Source of the DNA: Podarcis raffonei
Taxonomy: Eukaryota > Chordata > Lepidosauria > Squamata > Lacertidae
Length of the DNA: 64,000 nt
NCBI RefSeq assembly: GCF_027172205.1
Contig: NC_070614.1
Location: 30,318,501 to 30,382,500, forward strand
Reading direction: 5' to 3'
The notes under the pieces: model-generated
What the model saw: only the letters and a program-made list of their open reading frames with translations
What the model was told of the DNA's origin: nothing
The model's database searches: none
Part shown: in pieces, positions 1-12,139 of the stretch
Layout of the letters: each line of letters starts with the position of its first letter
Numbering within the stretch: position 1 is the stretch's first letter
Position numbers and translations under genes: made by a program

Positions 1-1959
1 TGGGAAATGCACAACCAAAAGTGAATTTTAAAATAATAAAAGTCATGAAATGGAGATTTGATCTTTCAGTAAAATGACCCTCACTTACTTCAATTCACAT
101 AATAATTCAATGACAGTTCCTATAATATAAGCACTACTCAAAATTTACTTTGGGGGTTTCCAAAGAGCACAGTCCCATTTGTCTTTTAGGGACTGCCATA
201 TGAGGTGGAGGGGCTTTCTTTGAGTAGAGTTCTAGGGATTTTCTGAGGAGAGTTGTTTGAAGTAATTCAGAGAGGAAAGACCCCAAAGCCCTCAAGGTAT
301 GTAAAAAAAATGTACCAGAGCAGGACTCTATATCAACTGGAATGGCTCTTGTTGGTTTCTTCCCTCTCCTCCCTGACATGTGAAGGGGGACAGTAGCCAT
401 TGTGGGTGCAAGGAGTTGCTAGAGAGGAGGAACACACAAACACCAAGCCTGGCAACCTGGAGTTGCAGTGGTCGATTATGAGAAGCAATTTTTTTTTTAG
501 TTGGGAGATAAAAATGCAGCTGGGAGATAAAATGACACTCAAGGTTGAGGAATGCTATCCAGAGACAGGAGGAATAGACCAGCCAGGAGAAGGAATAAGA
601 GGATCAGACTTGGATATTGACCAAACAAAAAGAGGGAGAAAGGTGGGGGCAGAAGAGAGGATAGGTAATTGAAATTATGCCAATGAGAGAGGAGAAGAGG
701 GTTGCAGTGAAGTAACTGTAAAGGTAAAGAGAGAGTTAGGCCTGCCTTGAAGGCTAAACAAGTTGATCTGTGAGGAGAGAACTCAACAGGACTGGGTTTT
801 CACCTTCTCCCAGTGGTGAGGCAAGGGAACAGCAACAAACACTGTTGTCATTCGTATGTTGGCTATATGCTAGACGAGAGCACAGAACTGTAGTCTAAAA
901 TTCTGGGTGGGGGTGGGTGGTTACAGGAATACTTTACATATATCCAGTGCCAGTTTTGTAAGCTTCCACCAATTATGGGGTGCTAAGTAAGGTTGGGAGG
1001 GAGAAGGCATATGTGGAAAGGAGTCATGAGTATGTTGCTGGAACTCAGCTCTATTCCACTGTTACATCAGAGTCAGCAGTTGCCAGTCAGACCCCAAAAA
1101 GATATCTGGCTCCAGTGGTGGGCTGACTGAAGGCCAAATATCAGAAGTTAAATGCTGGTAGGGCAGAGGCACAGTGGTTTGTCAGTTCCCAAGTTTAGAG
1201 GTTGGGAGATTTGCCTGTTTTGGATGGAGTTGTACTCCCTTTGAAGGAACAGGTACAAAGTCTAGGGATGTTGTGGATCCTTCTCTTTAATGGGAAGCCC
1301 AAGTGATGTAAGCAACAAGGAGACCTTCATTTGGCAAACTGGATATAACTATTCCAGTAGCCTAGATACTGTGATCTGTGCATTGGCAACCTCAAAATTA
1401 AATTCCTGTAATATAACTTCTGTGGACCTTCCCTGCCCACAGGGAGCAGAACAAAGGATCATAGGCAGCTAAGATGATAAACGAGCTTGGCTTAAAATGT
1501 AGCAGAACCTCTGCTCCTCACTAGCCTGAGTCAAAAGACATGAAACATATTTTTTCAGGGCCCTGAAATTCATATTACACAACCTACTCCCAGCCACTTT
1601 GGCCAGGAAACAGATACCACCAACCGGCCTTATGCTAAAATTATGAACATTTTAAGTACTGCATTGATAAAGAATCTTACTAATAATTTAATTAGTATCA
1701 GTAAAATTACTGATAGTATCAGTAAAATAACTATCAGTAAAATTAAATGGGGCAAACAATATTTGGGAATGAACTGTTGAGAGAACTATGTCCATCAAGA
1801 CAACAAGTTGTGACTCTCACTTTCCCCAGACATGGCTTTCCAGTTATCCCAAATATAAATGACCCATGTATGAAGCTGAACCTAGTACTGGTCAGATATG
1901 GATCTACCAGCTGTACAAGACTAGCTACTTATTGTCCCTACTTATTATCCCTCTGGCAA

Positions 1960-2033
<74 letters not shown>

Positions 2034-2476
2034 TGATGCAAAAAAGAAGAATGGGGAGGAAATATTCTATCAGTTTTGTTATGCATGATAGAACATCACG
2101 TCAATAACACACTGGGGAATGATAATCATACCTGTCAAAATTACTGGTTTATGCAATTGACATTCAGTGCATGTTAGCAAGCGTCTGAAGAAAAGCTACA
2201 AAACACTTGTATTCTTCAGAATTAGATCTAGGTAGAGGCAGGGCTCTGTCACTCTTCTGTTAAAAAATCTCTCATTTTTATGGATATAAGTGGATATATT
2301 TCCACAAACTGATTTATTCTTTTTTTCTAAAAAAACAAAAAAAAACCCATACAAAACAAAGTGAGGAGATATAGACTTGGATCTAGACTATATGAGACCC
2401 ACTGATATCAGTGGGAGTCACATTCCACTAATTTATCCAGCTCACACAGAGAACATATGAACAATATTAAATAGGA
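1..2476. other. 5' flank of V2R gene A, duplicated block
   Basis: No gene is supported here. Bases 1 to about 1,490 are almost identical to about 21,980-23,480 upstream of gene C, and more distantly related to 10,790-11,220 and 31,800-32,480. The part from about 2,290 on instead matches the flank of gene D near 34,430-34,600. The small open frames in it are conserved only because the DNA was recently duplicated. A compound microsatellite interrupts it near 1,960. Confidence 0.75.
1960..2031. repeat. compound (AAT)n-(AAG)n microsatellite
   Basis: A run of AAT triplets passes directly into a run of AAG triplets. The equivalent places upstream of genes B and D lack the expansion, so it grew after the duplication. 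Confidence 0.95.
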
Positions 2477-2731
2477 CAGTGGTCCTGCCATGGAGAACAT
2501 AAAAATTGTTGAGGTTCTTTGCAGACCACTTAATGGTCTGCCTGTTGTAGCAATTTTAAGGTGCTGTGTAATTTTAAATGGTATTCTATTGCTTCTTTTA
2601 TTTTGAATCTTGTATTTTATTGCATTACAGCATGAATTCTATAGAATTCTAATTGCTCTTTACAGACATGCTGTGGACAGCCTGAACTAAGCAAGCAGAC
2701 CACTGGTGGTCCACAAACAACAATTTGATAA
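2477..2731. mobile_element. hAT-like non-autonomous element, copy upstream of V2R A
   Basis: It begins CAGTGG after an AAATAGGA target and contains inverted GGACCAC/GTGGTCC motifs, like the complete copy upstream of gene D. The right terminus seen in D is missing here. It ends about 110 bases before the V2R start codon. The orthologous insertion in all four units means it predates the V2R duplication. Confidence 0.6.
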
Positions 2732-2840
2732 CTGGCACCCAAATTCCATAATGAGCCAAGTTGTAAATCAGTGCAATCATAGTATTAGCTACAATTTGAT
2801 TGACGCTGTAGCAACTGCAATGCTACGTATAGAGGATACC

Positions 2841-5800
2841 ATGGGAAGTGACAATTGGAGGGGACGTTTTGTGAACAGGATCATGATGGTGATGCTTTTG
2901 CTGCTTATACTGTTGTGTCATACTGTATGCAAGACACATTTCATTAATTGCAGCATACGTGATGACCCTCTTCCTATTCCTCATGAATTCTACCAGGCAG
3001 GGGACCTTGTGATTGGTGGGATTGTTTCTCAAGTCTTCTTCTTGTATAATGTACTTTCACTCCTGGAACAGCCTACACAGAATGTGATTGGTGAATCTAT
3101 GTAAGAGACCATGCCATTTCCCCCTTTTCCTCAGTATATTAACCAAAAAGATGATCCCAAAACGTTTTGAGCATTTAGTTCTTCAGCTGAGATATTTTAT
3201 TTTCATTATACTTTGAGTTTGTTTTCTTCACTGCAGTCTTGAACAGATGCAGATGACAAATGAATAATACAACTGTGTTTTATTGCTTCTGTCATTGTTG
3301 TTTTATTAAATAGCTGTAACTTACATTACAGTTCAGTGCCCAAGAACTATCAGCACATCCTGGCCTTAGCCTTTGCTGTAAAAGAGATAAATGAGAACCC
3401 CAACATCTTACCAAACATTTCTCTGGGAATCCACATTCTTAATAGCTACTACACTGCTAGGATGACCTATAAGGCCACTCTAAATCTGCTTTCTAAACAG
3501 CAAATATTTTCTCCCAACTTCAAGTGTCAGAATCAGAATAATCTGGTAGCTGTTGTTGGAGGATGCATCTCTGAAATCTCTGCCAACGTGGCCATCATTT
3601 CAGCAATCCACAAGACACCACAGGTAAACTGTGTGCATAGGGGTATGGATTTATTTTTACAATGACCGCTCCCCGCTTAAAACGGGGGGCGCCATTTGCG
3701 TGGACGCGCGCAGCCCCTAGATCTGAAGCGGCTCCATCAGCACAGGCTTGGCTTTGCCTTCCCTCAGGTGGGATACCTGGAGGTCTCTGCCTACCTCAGT
3801 CAGTTGTCCAATCCCACCTGGGGGAAGCGTTGCCAAGGAGACAGGCCAGGTGGGGGAGGGATTACCTGCCCACACAATAGAGGGAGGATCTTACCTGGGA
3901 ATCCTCACTTGGCTCCAGAGCTTCTCCCACCCTACCCACCCTCAGTTAATGTCTTATTTTACGTCTTATTTTACGTTAAGGTCGCTGTTAAAGGGCCAGA
4001 AAGGAATTTCCCTGCATTGGCAGGTTTCACCTTTCCCATAGCAAAACATCACATCAGGCCTTGGGCGGAATCCTTTAGTCCATCTTCCTCTTTGCGGCGG
4101 CGATACCAGGGTTCCCCGTTAAAGGGGTTTCTGAAGGGAGGCTTTGACCGTACGCCGAAAGGTCGTCATTGCTCTCCCCTGCGGCGGCGGCGTAATGGGG
4201 GCGGCTATCTCTGCTTGAACATATGTTCTCCAGAGCCGGCCCATCTCCCCCCCACACTGGATAACCCTGATGCTCCCTAGGTCCCCGGCTGGGGACTGGG
4301 GAGGGAGAACGCCCAATGCCTGAGCCAAGATCTACCCACATTTGAAATTTAATAAAGTTGTGGCCAATTTAATCCCATAGCACGTTGTCTTGAGTCGTTA
4401 TTCCACATGACGGGGGGGGGAGACCGCTCGGGATCTGGGGACTCCGCCTGTCCACGCAATAGTGGTACACCATCATGATTAAAGGAAAATGTGTCTGCAG
4501 TCTTTTGGATCATGGGCGCTGATGGGCAGGAACACTTTTTCACTTTATGGTTAATGCCAGGGGTGCGGGAACAGAGGCAAAAGATTGCAGGGAACAAGAG
4601 ATGTGTCTCTTACCTTTGAACATTTATTATATTCCAGAAACACATCATTCCATTATATTCCAGAAACACGAGAGCAAGCAGTTTTTACACCAACAGAACA
4701 CACAACTATTTCCCCCTCTAGCAGGCTTAGGCATCATCACGGTACAAATAGACTATTTAGACAGGCAGCTTGAACAGGGTCAGTATGGGACGTGGCCTGC
4801 ATAGAGACATTGTGTCCTGCGCAACCACATGCTTTCTAACAGAGCGGAGACAGAGAATCTTTTAAAGATTTGATTATTTGGGGCATAGATAAAGAAAATT
4901 CAGTATGCCCTTCCAGCTTTTGACAGTTGAGGGAACTATTGAAGTCAGAGTGAGGTCTCTATGTTAATACCTAGTGTGTTATTTAAACCTGATGGTGTAG
5001 ATCTGCAGTAGGAAGCCAGTGGCTGAGTTTATCCAAGAGGCTGCCTAGGGAAAATACTTGCTTGTATTTGAGCATCTGAAATTGATTAAACGATGCAAGC
5101 AGGCAGAAATACAACCAGAGGAGCTCTTAGTAAAATGGCAGGTCATCCCCAGTGGCTGGACTTGGCTGTGGAATCCCAACATGACTAAGTTAGGCCCATT
5201 CATTTAGCTTTACTAATTTTAGCCCATACATTTGGGTTTAACTGCATAAAACCCACAGTTTCCAAGTCTCCGGAAATTTTAATTCCTCTTCCTTTTGTAC
5301 TAGTAAGACCTCATGGTGACTACTGTTGCCACACTTAAAAGGAATACACTCATTTCAGAATAGGTTAAGAGCGGGACAGTGCATATGGATATGGAAAACA
5401 CATCATATAAGGAAAGATTGAAAGAAATTGGTATGTTCAGTCTCTTGAAAATGAGTTCAAGTTGCAACATTACAACACACTTCAAAGACCTAAGTAGTTG
5501 CCACATAGAAGAGGACAAAGCTTCATTCTCTACTGCCACAAACGTAGTACTTGTTTAAGGTTCAAAATTCGGACTAAACGTTCTTTAATTGTAAAACAAT
5601 TGAAACAGCCATTTGTTGCAGAAACTGTGATTCTGGTTTTTAAAAGGATATTGAGCTAGATGACCTACAGGACCAACTCCAAAATATTGATTTACTATTC
5701 TCTTGTAATCTTTCTGAGAAATATTCATGGATTTTATTACAGCTCACTTATGGATCATTTTTAGCAGTACAAAGTGCAAAAATGCTTTTCCCATTCTTGT

Positions 5801-8800
5801 ACCAGATGGTCCCCAATGAAGCCCAGCAGCACAAAGGACTTGTCCAGTTACTTCAGCATTTCAGATGGACCTGGGTTGGGCTTTTTGCCGTGGATGATGA
5901 CAAAGGGAGTAGGTTTTTACAGACAATAGTGCCAATGCTTACCCAGAATGGCATCTGTTATGACTTCATAGTAAACATTCCAAAATGGAGTTATATGGAT
6001 GAGATGCTAGACTGGTTTTTAAAACACTTGGATGCCTATCTCATTATGTTTGAAAGAAAGGCCAATGTATTCTATGCATATGGGGAACCTTCATCCTTTC
6101 AAGTTCTAATAATGATGTTGTTTCTAGCACCCTTTGTGGACTTGCCCTCTCTAGGAAAAGTGTGGATTATTACATCCCACTGGGATTTTGCATCACACTC
6201 TATTCAGAAGATTTGGGATTTACAAACCTTCCATGGTTCCATATCCTTCACGGTTCACTCAAATCAGCCATTGGGATTCCAAAATTTCCTTCAGATGCTA
6301 AGACCTTCATGGTTCCAAGGAGATGGTTTTATCCAGGACTTTTGGGAACAGGCCTTCAGTTGTTCATTAGAAATGTCTAATGGGCAGCATCAGGAAAGGA
6401 AATACTGCTCTGGAGGAGAGAAGCTGGAGAATCTTCCTGGGACCTTGTTTGAAATGGAAATGACTGGCCACAGCTACAATGTCTACAATGCTGTCTATGC
6501 TGTGGCTCATGCTTTGCAAGCCGTTTACAAATCCAGTTCCAAAGGTAGGAAGTTGGGAGTACAACAGGAACTATTTTTTCAGAATGTGCAACCATGGCAG
6601 GTAATTACAACCAAACATTTTTAGAAGTCTATGTTTTCATCAAGAAACATAGGGAAATCTAAGTCTGCATGATACAATTCCTCTTTCTTTGGTGGTTTTC
6701 ATTTCCTTTCAGTGTTTTTTCCCCTTTTGGAAATCCATTTTGATAAATATTAGTGGTCCCGTGATAAAATATTGTTATTTCAATTCAAAATCACGCACCA
6801 CCTTAGAGCTTATGGAAAGTAATGATCATTTGAAATATCAAATAATCATATGTTTCCAATTCAAGAACAAAAAAAGATTGTCCAATGGATGAAATTACCA
6901 CATACATTGTTGAAGTGCTTTGAAACAGTCTTCACTTTGTTGATACTTTCTTTCCATCTAGGTCCATCATTTTCTAAGAACCATGATGTTCAACAATAGT
7001 GCTGGGGATTCAGTGTGTTTTGATTATAATGGAGAGTTAGTTACAGGTTTTGATGTAACAAACTGGATTATTTCCCCGAATGGTTCGTTGTTTAGGGTCA
7101 AAGTTGGAAGACTGGATCCTCAGGCACCTTTAGGAAAAGAATTAAGCATAAATGATGATCAAATTGTGTGGCATAAAGTTTTCAATCAGGTGAGACATAG
7201 CTCTGTGGCATTTGATGTTTTGACTCAATTTTTTCAAAGGCATTGAAGTCATCTAACTACCTTTCAAATTTAGTTTTCATAAAATCCCATAGGATGTTTT
7301 ATTATTTCATGAATCTTTTAAAAAACATTATTATATTCCTGTTCAAACTAGGTTGAATTCCTATTACAGTGGTACCCCTGGTTACGTACTTAATTCGTTC
7401 CGGAGGTCCATTCTTAACCTGAATCTGGGTTAGCGGAGTCTGTAACCTGAAGCGTATGTAACCTGAAGCATATGTAACCCAAGGTACCACTGTATATGTT
7501 TTATTTTTCCTGTCCCCCAAAAAATAAATAACTGATTTCATGAACTGATTTCAGGAAATGGGGCTAGGTATTATCTTTAAGGGACTCTGTTCATTTGGAT
7601 AGATATTTTCTTATTTAGGACATTAAGAGAACTATATCCACCTATTTAAAAATTATAAGTTTCTACATACACTACCAAATAAACATCTCTCTGAAAAGGC
7701 CATGCTGAGACATTATGAGAGTTTAAGAACACATTCTAGCCAGGGGAAAGCACTTGGGCGATGTGACCTGGGGAGGGTTGCCTACTAGTGAGCCAGAGGT
7801 TCTTCGCTCCAATGCAAAATGTACATTTATGTGAGTAGAACAAAATCTAATGCCCAACCTCTCAGTTCCTCAGCAGCTGAAACAATCTCCTTTTCTCCCT
7901 TTTATTAATACAACATACCCCTCAACACGCTGTAAAACTAGGGTGCCATCTTCCAGGGCCGTGCTCCCATGTGAGTCAGATGATCCGCGTGAGATCATGG
8001 CCCTGAAAAAGCACTTTTTTAAGGGTGAGATCTGAATGGCCACTGTGCTCATGTGTGACAAAATGGGATTTCCTGGTTTTCCCACAGCAGCTGAGGGATA
8101 TAAAACAATACAATAAAAAAACCTAACCTAAATGAGGGCAAAAGTGTGTGAGAGAGAGAAGCACAAAAAGTCCTCTTCCACAAGTAAATCTTAACTTGAC
8201 AAGACAGAGAAAAGTGAACCCTCCCAGCTCTAACCTGGAGCTTCCATTTCTTCTCCCAACCTCCTTTTTTCAATGCTCTCTTACCCTTTCTTTATTGGTT
8301 CTGTACAGGTGCTACCCATTTCTGTGTGCAATGACTGCTGCTATCCTGGCTACAGCAAGAAAAAGAAGGAGGGAGAGAAATTTTGCTGCTACGATTGTGC
8401 TCCATGTCCAGAAGAAATGGTCTCTAAGTATAAAGGTGGGAGGAATAACGGACACAACTATCTTATTTGCATTTCCATGACAAAACGTAAAGTGTAACCC
8501 TTTGAATGCATATGACGGTAGTTTGCAATGAAAAATTGTAAACAAAAAATAAAAATTCCTAACTATTATATTTTAAGAGTTTTAGAGATTATGGGACTGG
8601 CTGAATTTGTGTCCATCACTATCTGTCAGTAAAAGCAACCTGACAGGATGGATATGAAGACCCCTTGTCAGGTAGTTCCACAATCTTGAAATGTGAAGTT
8701 TCAATATGGTATCCAGAAGACCCTTTTCCTTCTTGACCATCTGTCATTTCAAGAATATAGTTTGTTTTTAGTTACATTTAGTTACATTTTTTTTAAAAAA

Positions 8801-10257
8801 TAGAATCTTATCACAACATGTTTTTTTACTTTGAAATTAGATTAACAATGAAGAACAGGGAAAAAATAATTTGAATTAATGCATATCCAGTATCAGATGT
8901 GATAACTCATTGTGAAACATTCCCAGCCTTCGAGTTTATATTAAACAACATGGTGATAATATCACCAACATTTCAGGATACATTCACCATAATTGTTTCT
9001 CCCCTTTGATAATCATGCAATACAGTTTCTGTCATAATCAATTTACGAATACTATTTCAACAACGGACAAAATAAATTGTCAGCATAACAGAGCAACCCA
9101 ATGTTTTACAGCTGCATGAAACAACATGAAACATTGTAGATGGTTTTCAGATTCTGTCTATGTGAAAAAAGGGAATTTTGAAAGCAATTATATAAATTGA
9201 ATGCAAAATTTTCTGTTTATGTCTTTATGTGGATATTTTTATGAGGAGATTATATAAAAGTTCTGTGATGAGCCCCCCCAAAAGTTAAGAACCAATGCTT
9301 TAGCTGTACATTGATCAATATCTGAAATGTTTAAACAACTCCTCTTTTATTTCAGATATGGCTGCCTGTGTGAAATGTCCAGAAGATGAGTATCCCAACC
9401 ATGACCACACCCAATGCATTCCCAAGGTCCCAAGCTACCTCTCTTATGAAGAAAATTTAGGGCTCGTCTTAGTTATCTTGACTATTTCTTTCTCTCTGAT
9501 CACAACATTCGTACTTGGGACTTTTATGAAGCACAATAACACTCCCATAGTCAAAGCCAACAATCAGACTCTGACCTACATCCTCCTCATCTCCCTCCTG
9601 CTTTGTTTCCTCTGCTCCTTTCTCTTCATTGGACAGCCTCAAAAGGTGACCTGCCTTCTCCGACAAATCACTTTTAGCATCATCTTTTCTGTGGCCCTTT
9701 CCAGTGTTTTGGCAAAAACCATTACTGTGCTTCTGGCATTCATGGCAACCAAACCAGGATCAAGTATGAGGAAATGGATAGGGAAAAGGCTGGCAAATTC
9801 TATTGTCCTTTTCTGCTCCTGTATTCAGGCTTGCATAGGTACTCTTTGGTTAAGTACATCCCCTCCATTCCCAGATATGGATATGCACTCACTGCATGGG
9901 GAAATCATACTTGAATGTAATGAGGGTTCAGTGGCCATGTTTTATGGTGTCTTAGTCTATATGGGTTTGCTGGCCATTGTCAGCTTCATCTGGGCTTTCC
10001 TGGCCAGGAAGCTACCTGATAGTTTCAATGAGGCCAAATTTATCACTTTCAGCTTGCTGGTGTTTTGTAGTGTTTGGTTGTCCTTTGTTCCCACCTATCT
10101 GAGCACCCAAGGAAAATACATGGTAGCTGTGGAGATCTTTTCCATCTTGTCTTCTGGTGCTGGATTACTGGGTTGCATCTTTTCCCCAAAATGCTACATT
10201 ATTATATTCAGACCTGAGCTTAACACCAGGGAAATACTAATCAGCAGAAAAAAGTAA
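2841..10257 (+). CDS. Vomeronasal type-2 receptor (V2R) gene A, six exons, apparently intact
   Basis: Class C GPCR of vomeronasal neurons that binds peptides or amino acids in a Venus-flytrap domain. Exons: 2841-3100, 3332-3623, 5743-6600, 6962-7189, 8309-8435, 9356-10257 (TAA). All internal boundaries carry AG acceptors and GT donors and phases join to 888 residues, the usual V2R size. The start lies in a strong ATG context (ACCATGG); a later Met 15 codons in is possible. Residues about 15-30 are a hydrophobic signal segment. Exons 1-4 form the flytrap domain with the family motif [16 protein letters not shown]. Exon 5 and the start of exon 6 form the cysteine-rich NCD3G domain. Exon 6 holds seven membrane segments (first at about residues 623-645) and the terminal motif [11 protein letters not shown]. 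Exon 5 has an extra cysteine (NDCC), shared with B but not C or D. Intron 2 carries an LTR-like insertion; exact ligand unknown. Confidence 0.93.
3663..4458 (+). mobile_element. LTR-like fossil (solo-LTR appearance) in intron 2 of V2R A
   Basis: GC-rich block absent from the same place in gene D (near 35,826), which is a clean empty site. It starts TG and ends CA, has an AATAAA signal near its 3' part (about 4,351), and CAAT occurs at both junctions, so the exact target duplication is ambiguous. A diverged copy lies in the opposite orientation at 50,994-51,853. No internal coding region is present, so it looks like a broken remnant. The LTR assignment is an inference; family unknown. It is younger than the split of the A and D introns. 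Confidence 0.55.
5295..5690 (+). repeat. Decayed CR1 LINE 3' fragment in V2R intron 2 (gene A)
   Basis: Scattered matches to CR1 3' sequence are visible: the stretch from CTAGTAAGACCTCATG through AAAATGAGTTCAAG, then GATGACCTACAGGACC near the end. The same relic sits in intron 2 of all four V2R genes, so it was inserted before they duplicated. It runs to about 50 bases before the exon 3 acceptor. Confidence 0.5.
7367..7492. mobile_element. Tigger-like MITE in intron 4 of V2R A
   Basis: Terminal inverted repeats CAGTGGTACC and GGTACCACTG are flanked by TA on both sides. Gene C intron 4 (near 28,740) has the uninterrupted site CCTATTATATGC, giving direct evidence of insertion. Short length and no coding capacity mark it as non-autonomous. 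The TcMar-Tigger assignment rests on the TA target and terminal motif. Confidence 0.8.
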
Positions 10258-11956
10258 AAGAACATGAATGCATCTGTTTTTTGTTTGTTTGTGTATGCAG
10301 TTCATTGGAAATGCTGGTGGGAGGGATGTCATAAGAATTCAGTTATGGGTCCTTGCTTAAGCAAACATCTGTCCTTAAATTCTTGTATGTAGAGTTTGGC
10401 CAGAAACATTGCATTTATATTTGGTTCTCACTTAAGTTTGCTAGCATCCCTTGCATTTGAATCCTAGATGGAATGTGTATGTAATTTTCAAACTCGTATG
10501 ATTCATTCTTGTGCTGGTCCCAAACATTTAAATTACTAGGAACAAATCTCTCTCTCTCTGCCTGTGTGAAATGTTTAGGGGTACTCTCATTTTTCTATTC
10601 ATAGTGAAATACTGTCCCTCAATTAGGCCAAACTTAGATTCACAAAATGTTTAGGGAGATACTTCCCCCTGCGTCCCCCAGAGGAAACTACTGTGTGTGT
10701 GTGTGTGTGTGTGTGTGTTCACATACATATGATCAGTGGCTCAAATGACTTTTAAGTGATTTAAAATTACAAAATCAATTAAAAAGCTCTGGGAAGAGCT
10801 CTGGGAAGCCCACAAGCCATAGTGAATTTGCAAATAATAACAATCATGAAATGGATCATTTATCTTTCAGTAAAATAACCATCAAACGCTTCAACTGACA
10901 TCAAAATTCAGTGACAGTTCCTATAATATGAGCTGTACTCAAAATCTTCTTTGGCGTATTCAGAGCACAATCACATTTGCCCTTTACAGATTGCTATATG
11001 AGGTGGAATAACTTTCTTTAAGTAGAGTTCTGGCGATTTTCTCAGGAGAAGTAATTCAGAGAGGAAAGAAACCCCAAAGACTGGAAAGGATGTAGGGGCC
11101 GGATGCTATATTAGTTGGAATGATTCACCTTCCTTCTCCTCCCTGCCATGTGAAGGGGTAGAGCAGCCATGATAGGTGCAGGGCATTGATAGAGAAGAGG
11201 AATGCACAACCCCCCCCCCGCTTTAAGTTAACATCCTGAACATTTTAAGTACTGCATTGATAAAGAATCTTATTAATTAAATTAAGTACCAGTAAAAGGA
11301 AATGGGTCAAACAATAGTTAGAAATGATCTGTTAAGAGAACTGTATCTATCAACACAACATAGTGTGACTCTCACTTTCCCCAGACCAGGCTTTCCAGTT
11401 ATGTCAAATATGAATGACCCATGGATGAAGCTGACTTTGGTACTGGTCAGATCTGGATCTACCAGCTATACAAGACTAGCTACTTATTTTCCGTCAAAGG
11501 GAAAAATAATATGTGTATGATTCAGAGAAAAAGAAGGGAGGGAATCTTCTAACAGTTTTGTTATGCATGATAGAACATCACGCAAACAACACACTGGGGA
11601 ATGATAATCATACCTGTCAAAATTGCTGGTTTATGCAATTGACATTCAGCACATGTTAGGAAGTGTCTGATGAAAAGCTATAAAACACTTGTATTCTTCA
11701 GAATTAGATCTAGGTAGAGGCAGGGCTCTGTCACTCTTCTGTTAAAAAATCTCTCACTTATTTGTTAGGATATATTTCCACAAGCAGATATATATTTTCT
11801 TAAAAAACAAAAAAAAAACCCACTACCATCAAAGTAAAGGGAGGAGACTAGGATCTAGATTGCATGAGACCCACCGATATCAGCGGGAGTCACATTCCAC
11901 TAACTTATTCTTGATCCACCTCAAAGCGAAAAAACAGAGGAACAATATAACTAGGA
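10258..11956. other. Spacer between V2R A and B
   Basis: No gene is supported. The first 500 bases are 3' flank shared by all four V2R genes. From about 10,780 (AGAGCTCTGGGAA marker) the upstream block of the next unit begins and resembles 1-420, after which about 11,220-11,800 resembles 1,640-2,330; the middle of that block is deleted relative to A and C. A (TG)n run lies at 10,692-10,718. Confidence 0.7.
10692..10718. repeat. (TG)n microsatellite
   Basis: Thirteen or so TG dinucleotides in the spacer after gene A. Confidence 0.9.
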
Positions 11957-12139
11957 CAGTAGACCCCCCCCCCCCAAGCATGGGCCACTTCTTTTATTTT
12001 GAAACCTCTATTTTATTGTATTCCAGCATGAATTCTATAGAATTCAGATAATAATTGTTTGTTACAGACATGCTGTGGACAGCCTGAACGAAGTATGCAC
12101 ACCACTGGTGGTCCACAAACAGCAATTTTAGAAACCCTG
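11957..12139. mobile_element. hAT-like non-autonomous element upstream of V2R B
   Basis: Starts CAGTAG after AACTAGGA and ends ACCCTG before AACTAGAA, an 8-base target duplication with one mismatch, as expected for hAT transposons. It is a shortened version of the gene D copy and ends about 130 bases before the B start codon. Confidence 0.65.

Noticed and set aside
134-672. Open frames on both strands that recur at 22,120-22,651 and partly upstream of gene D
   Set aside because: They are conserved because the flank was recently duplicated; no start context, domain or codon pattern supports a gene, and the matching region upstream of B is broken.
1747-2088. 113-residue frame with poly-asparagine and poly-lysine
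   Set aside because: The repeats are translated AAT/AAG microsatellite; the rest is duplicated non-coding flank.
3696-4341. Overlapping long frames on both strands in intron 2 of V2R A
   Set aside because: They lie inside the GC-rich LTR-like insertion, are absent from other V2R copies and match no protein.
6162-6564. Alternative frames inside V2R exon 3 repeated in all four genes
   Set aside because: Shadows of the real exon; they recur only because exon 3 is conserved.
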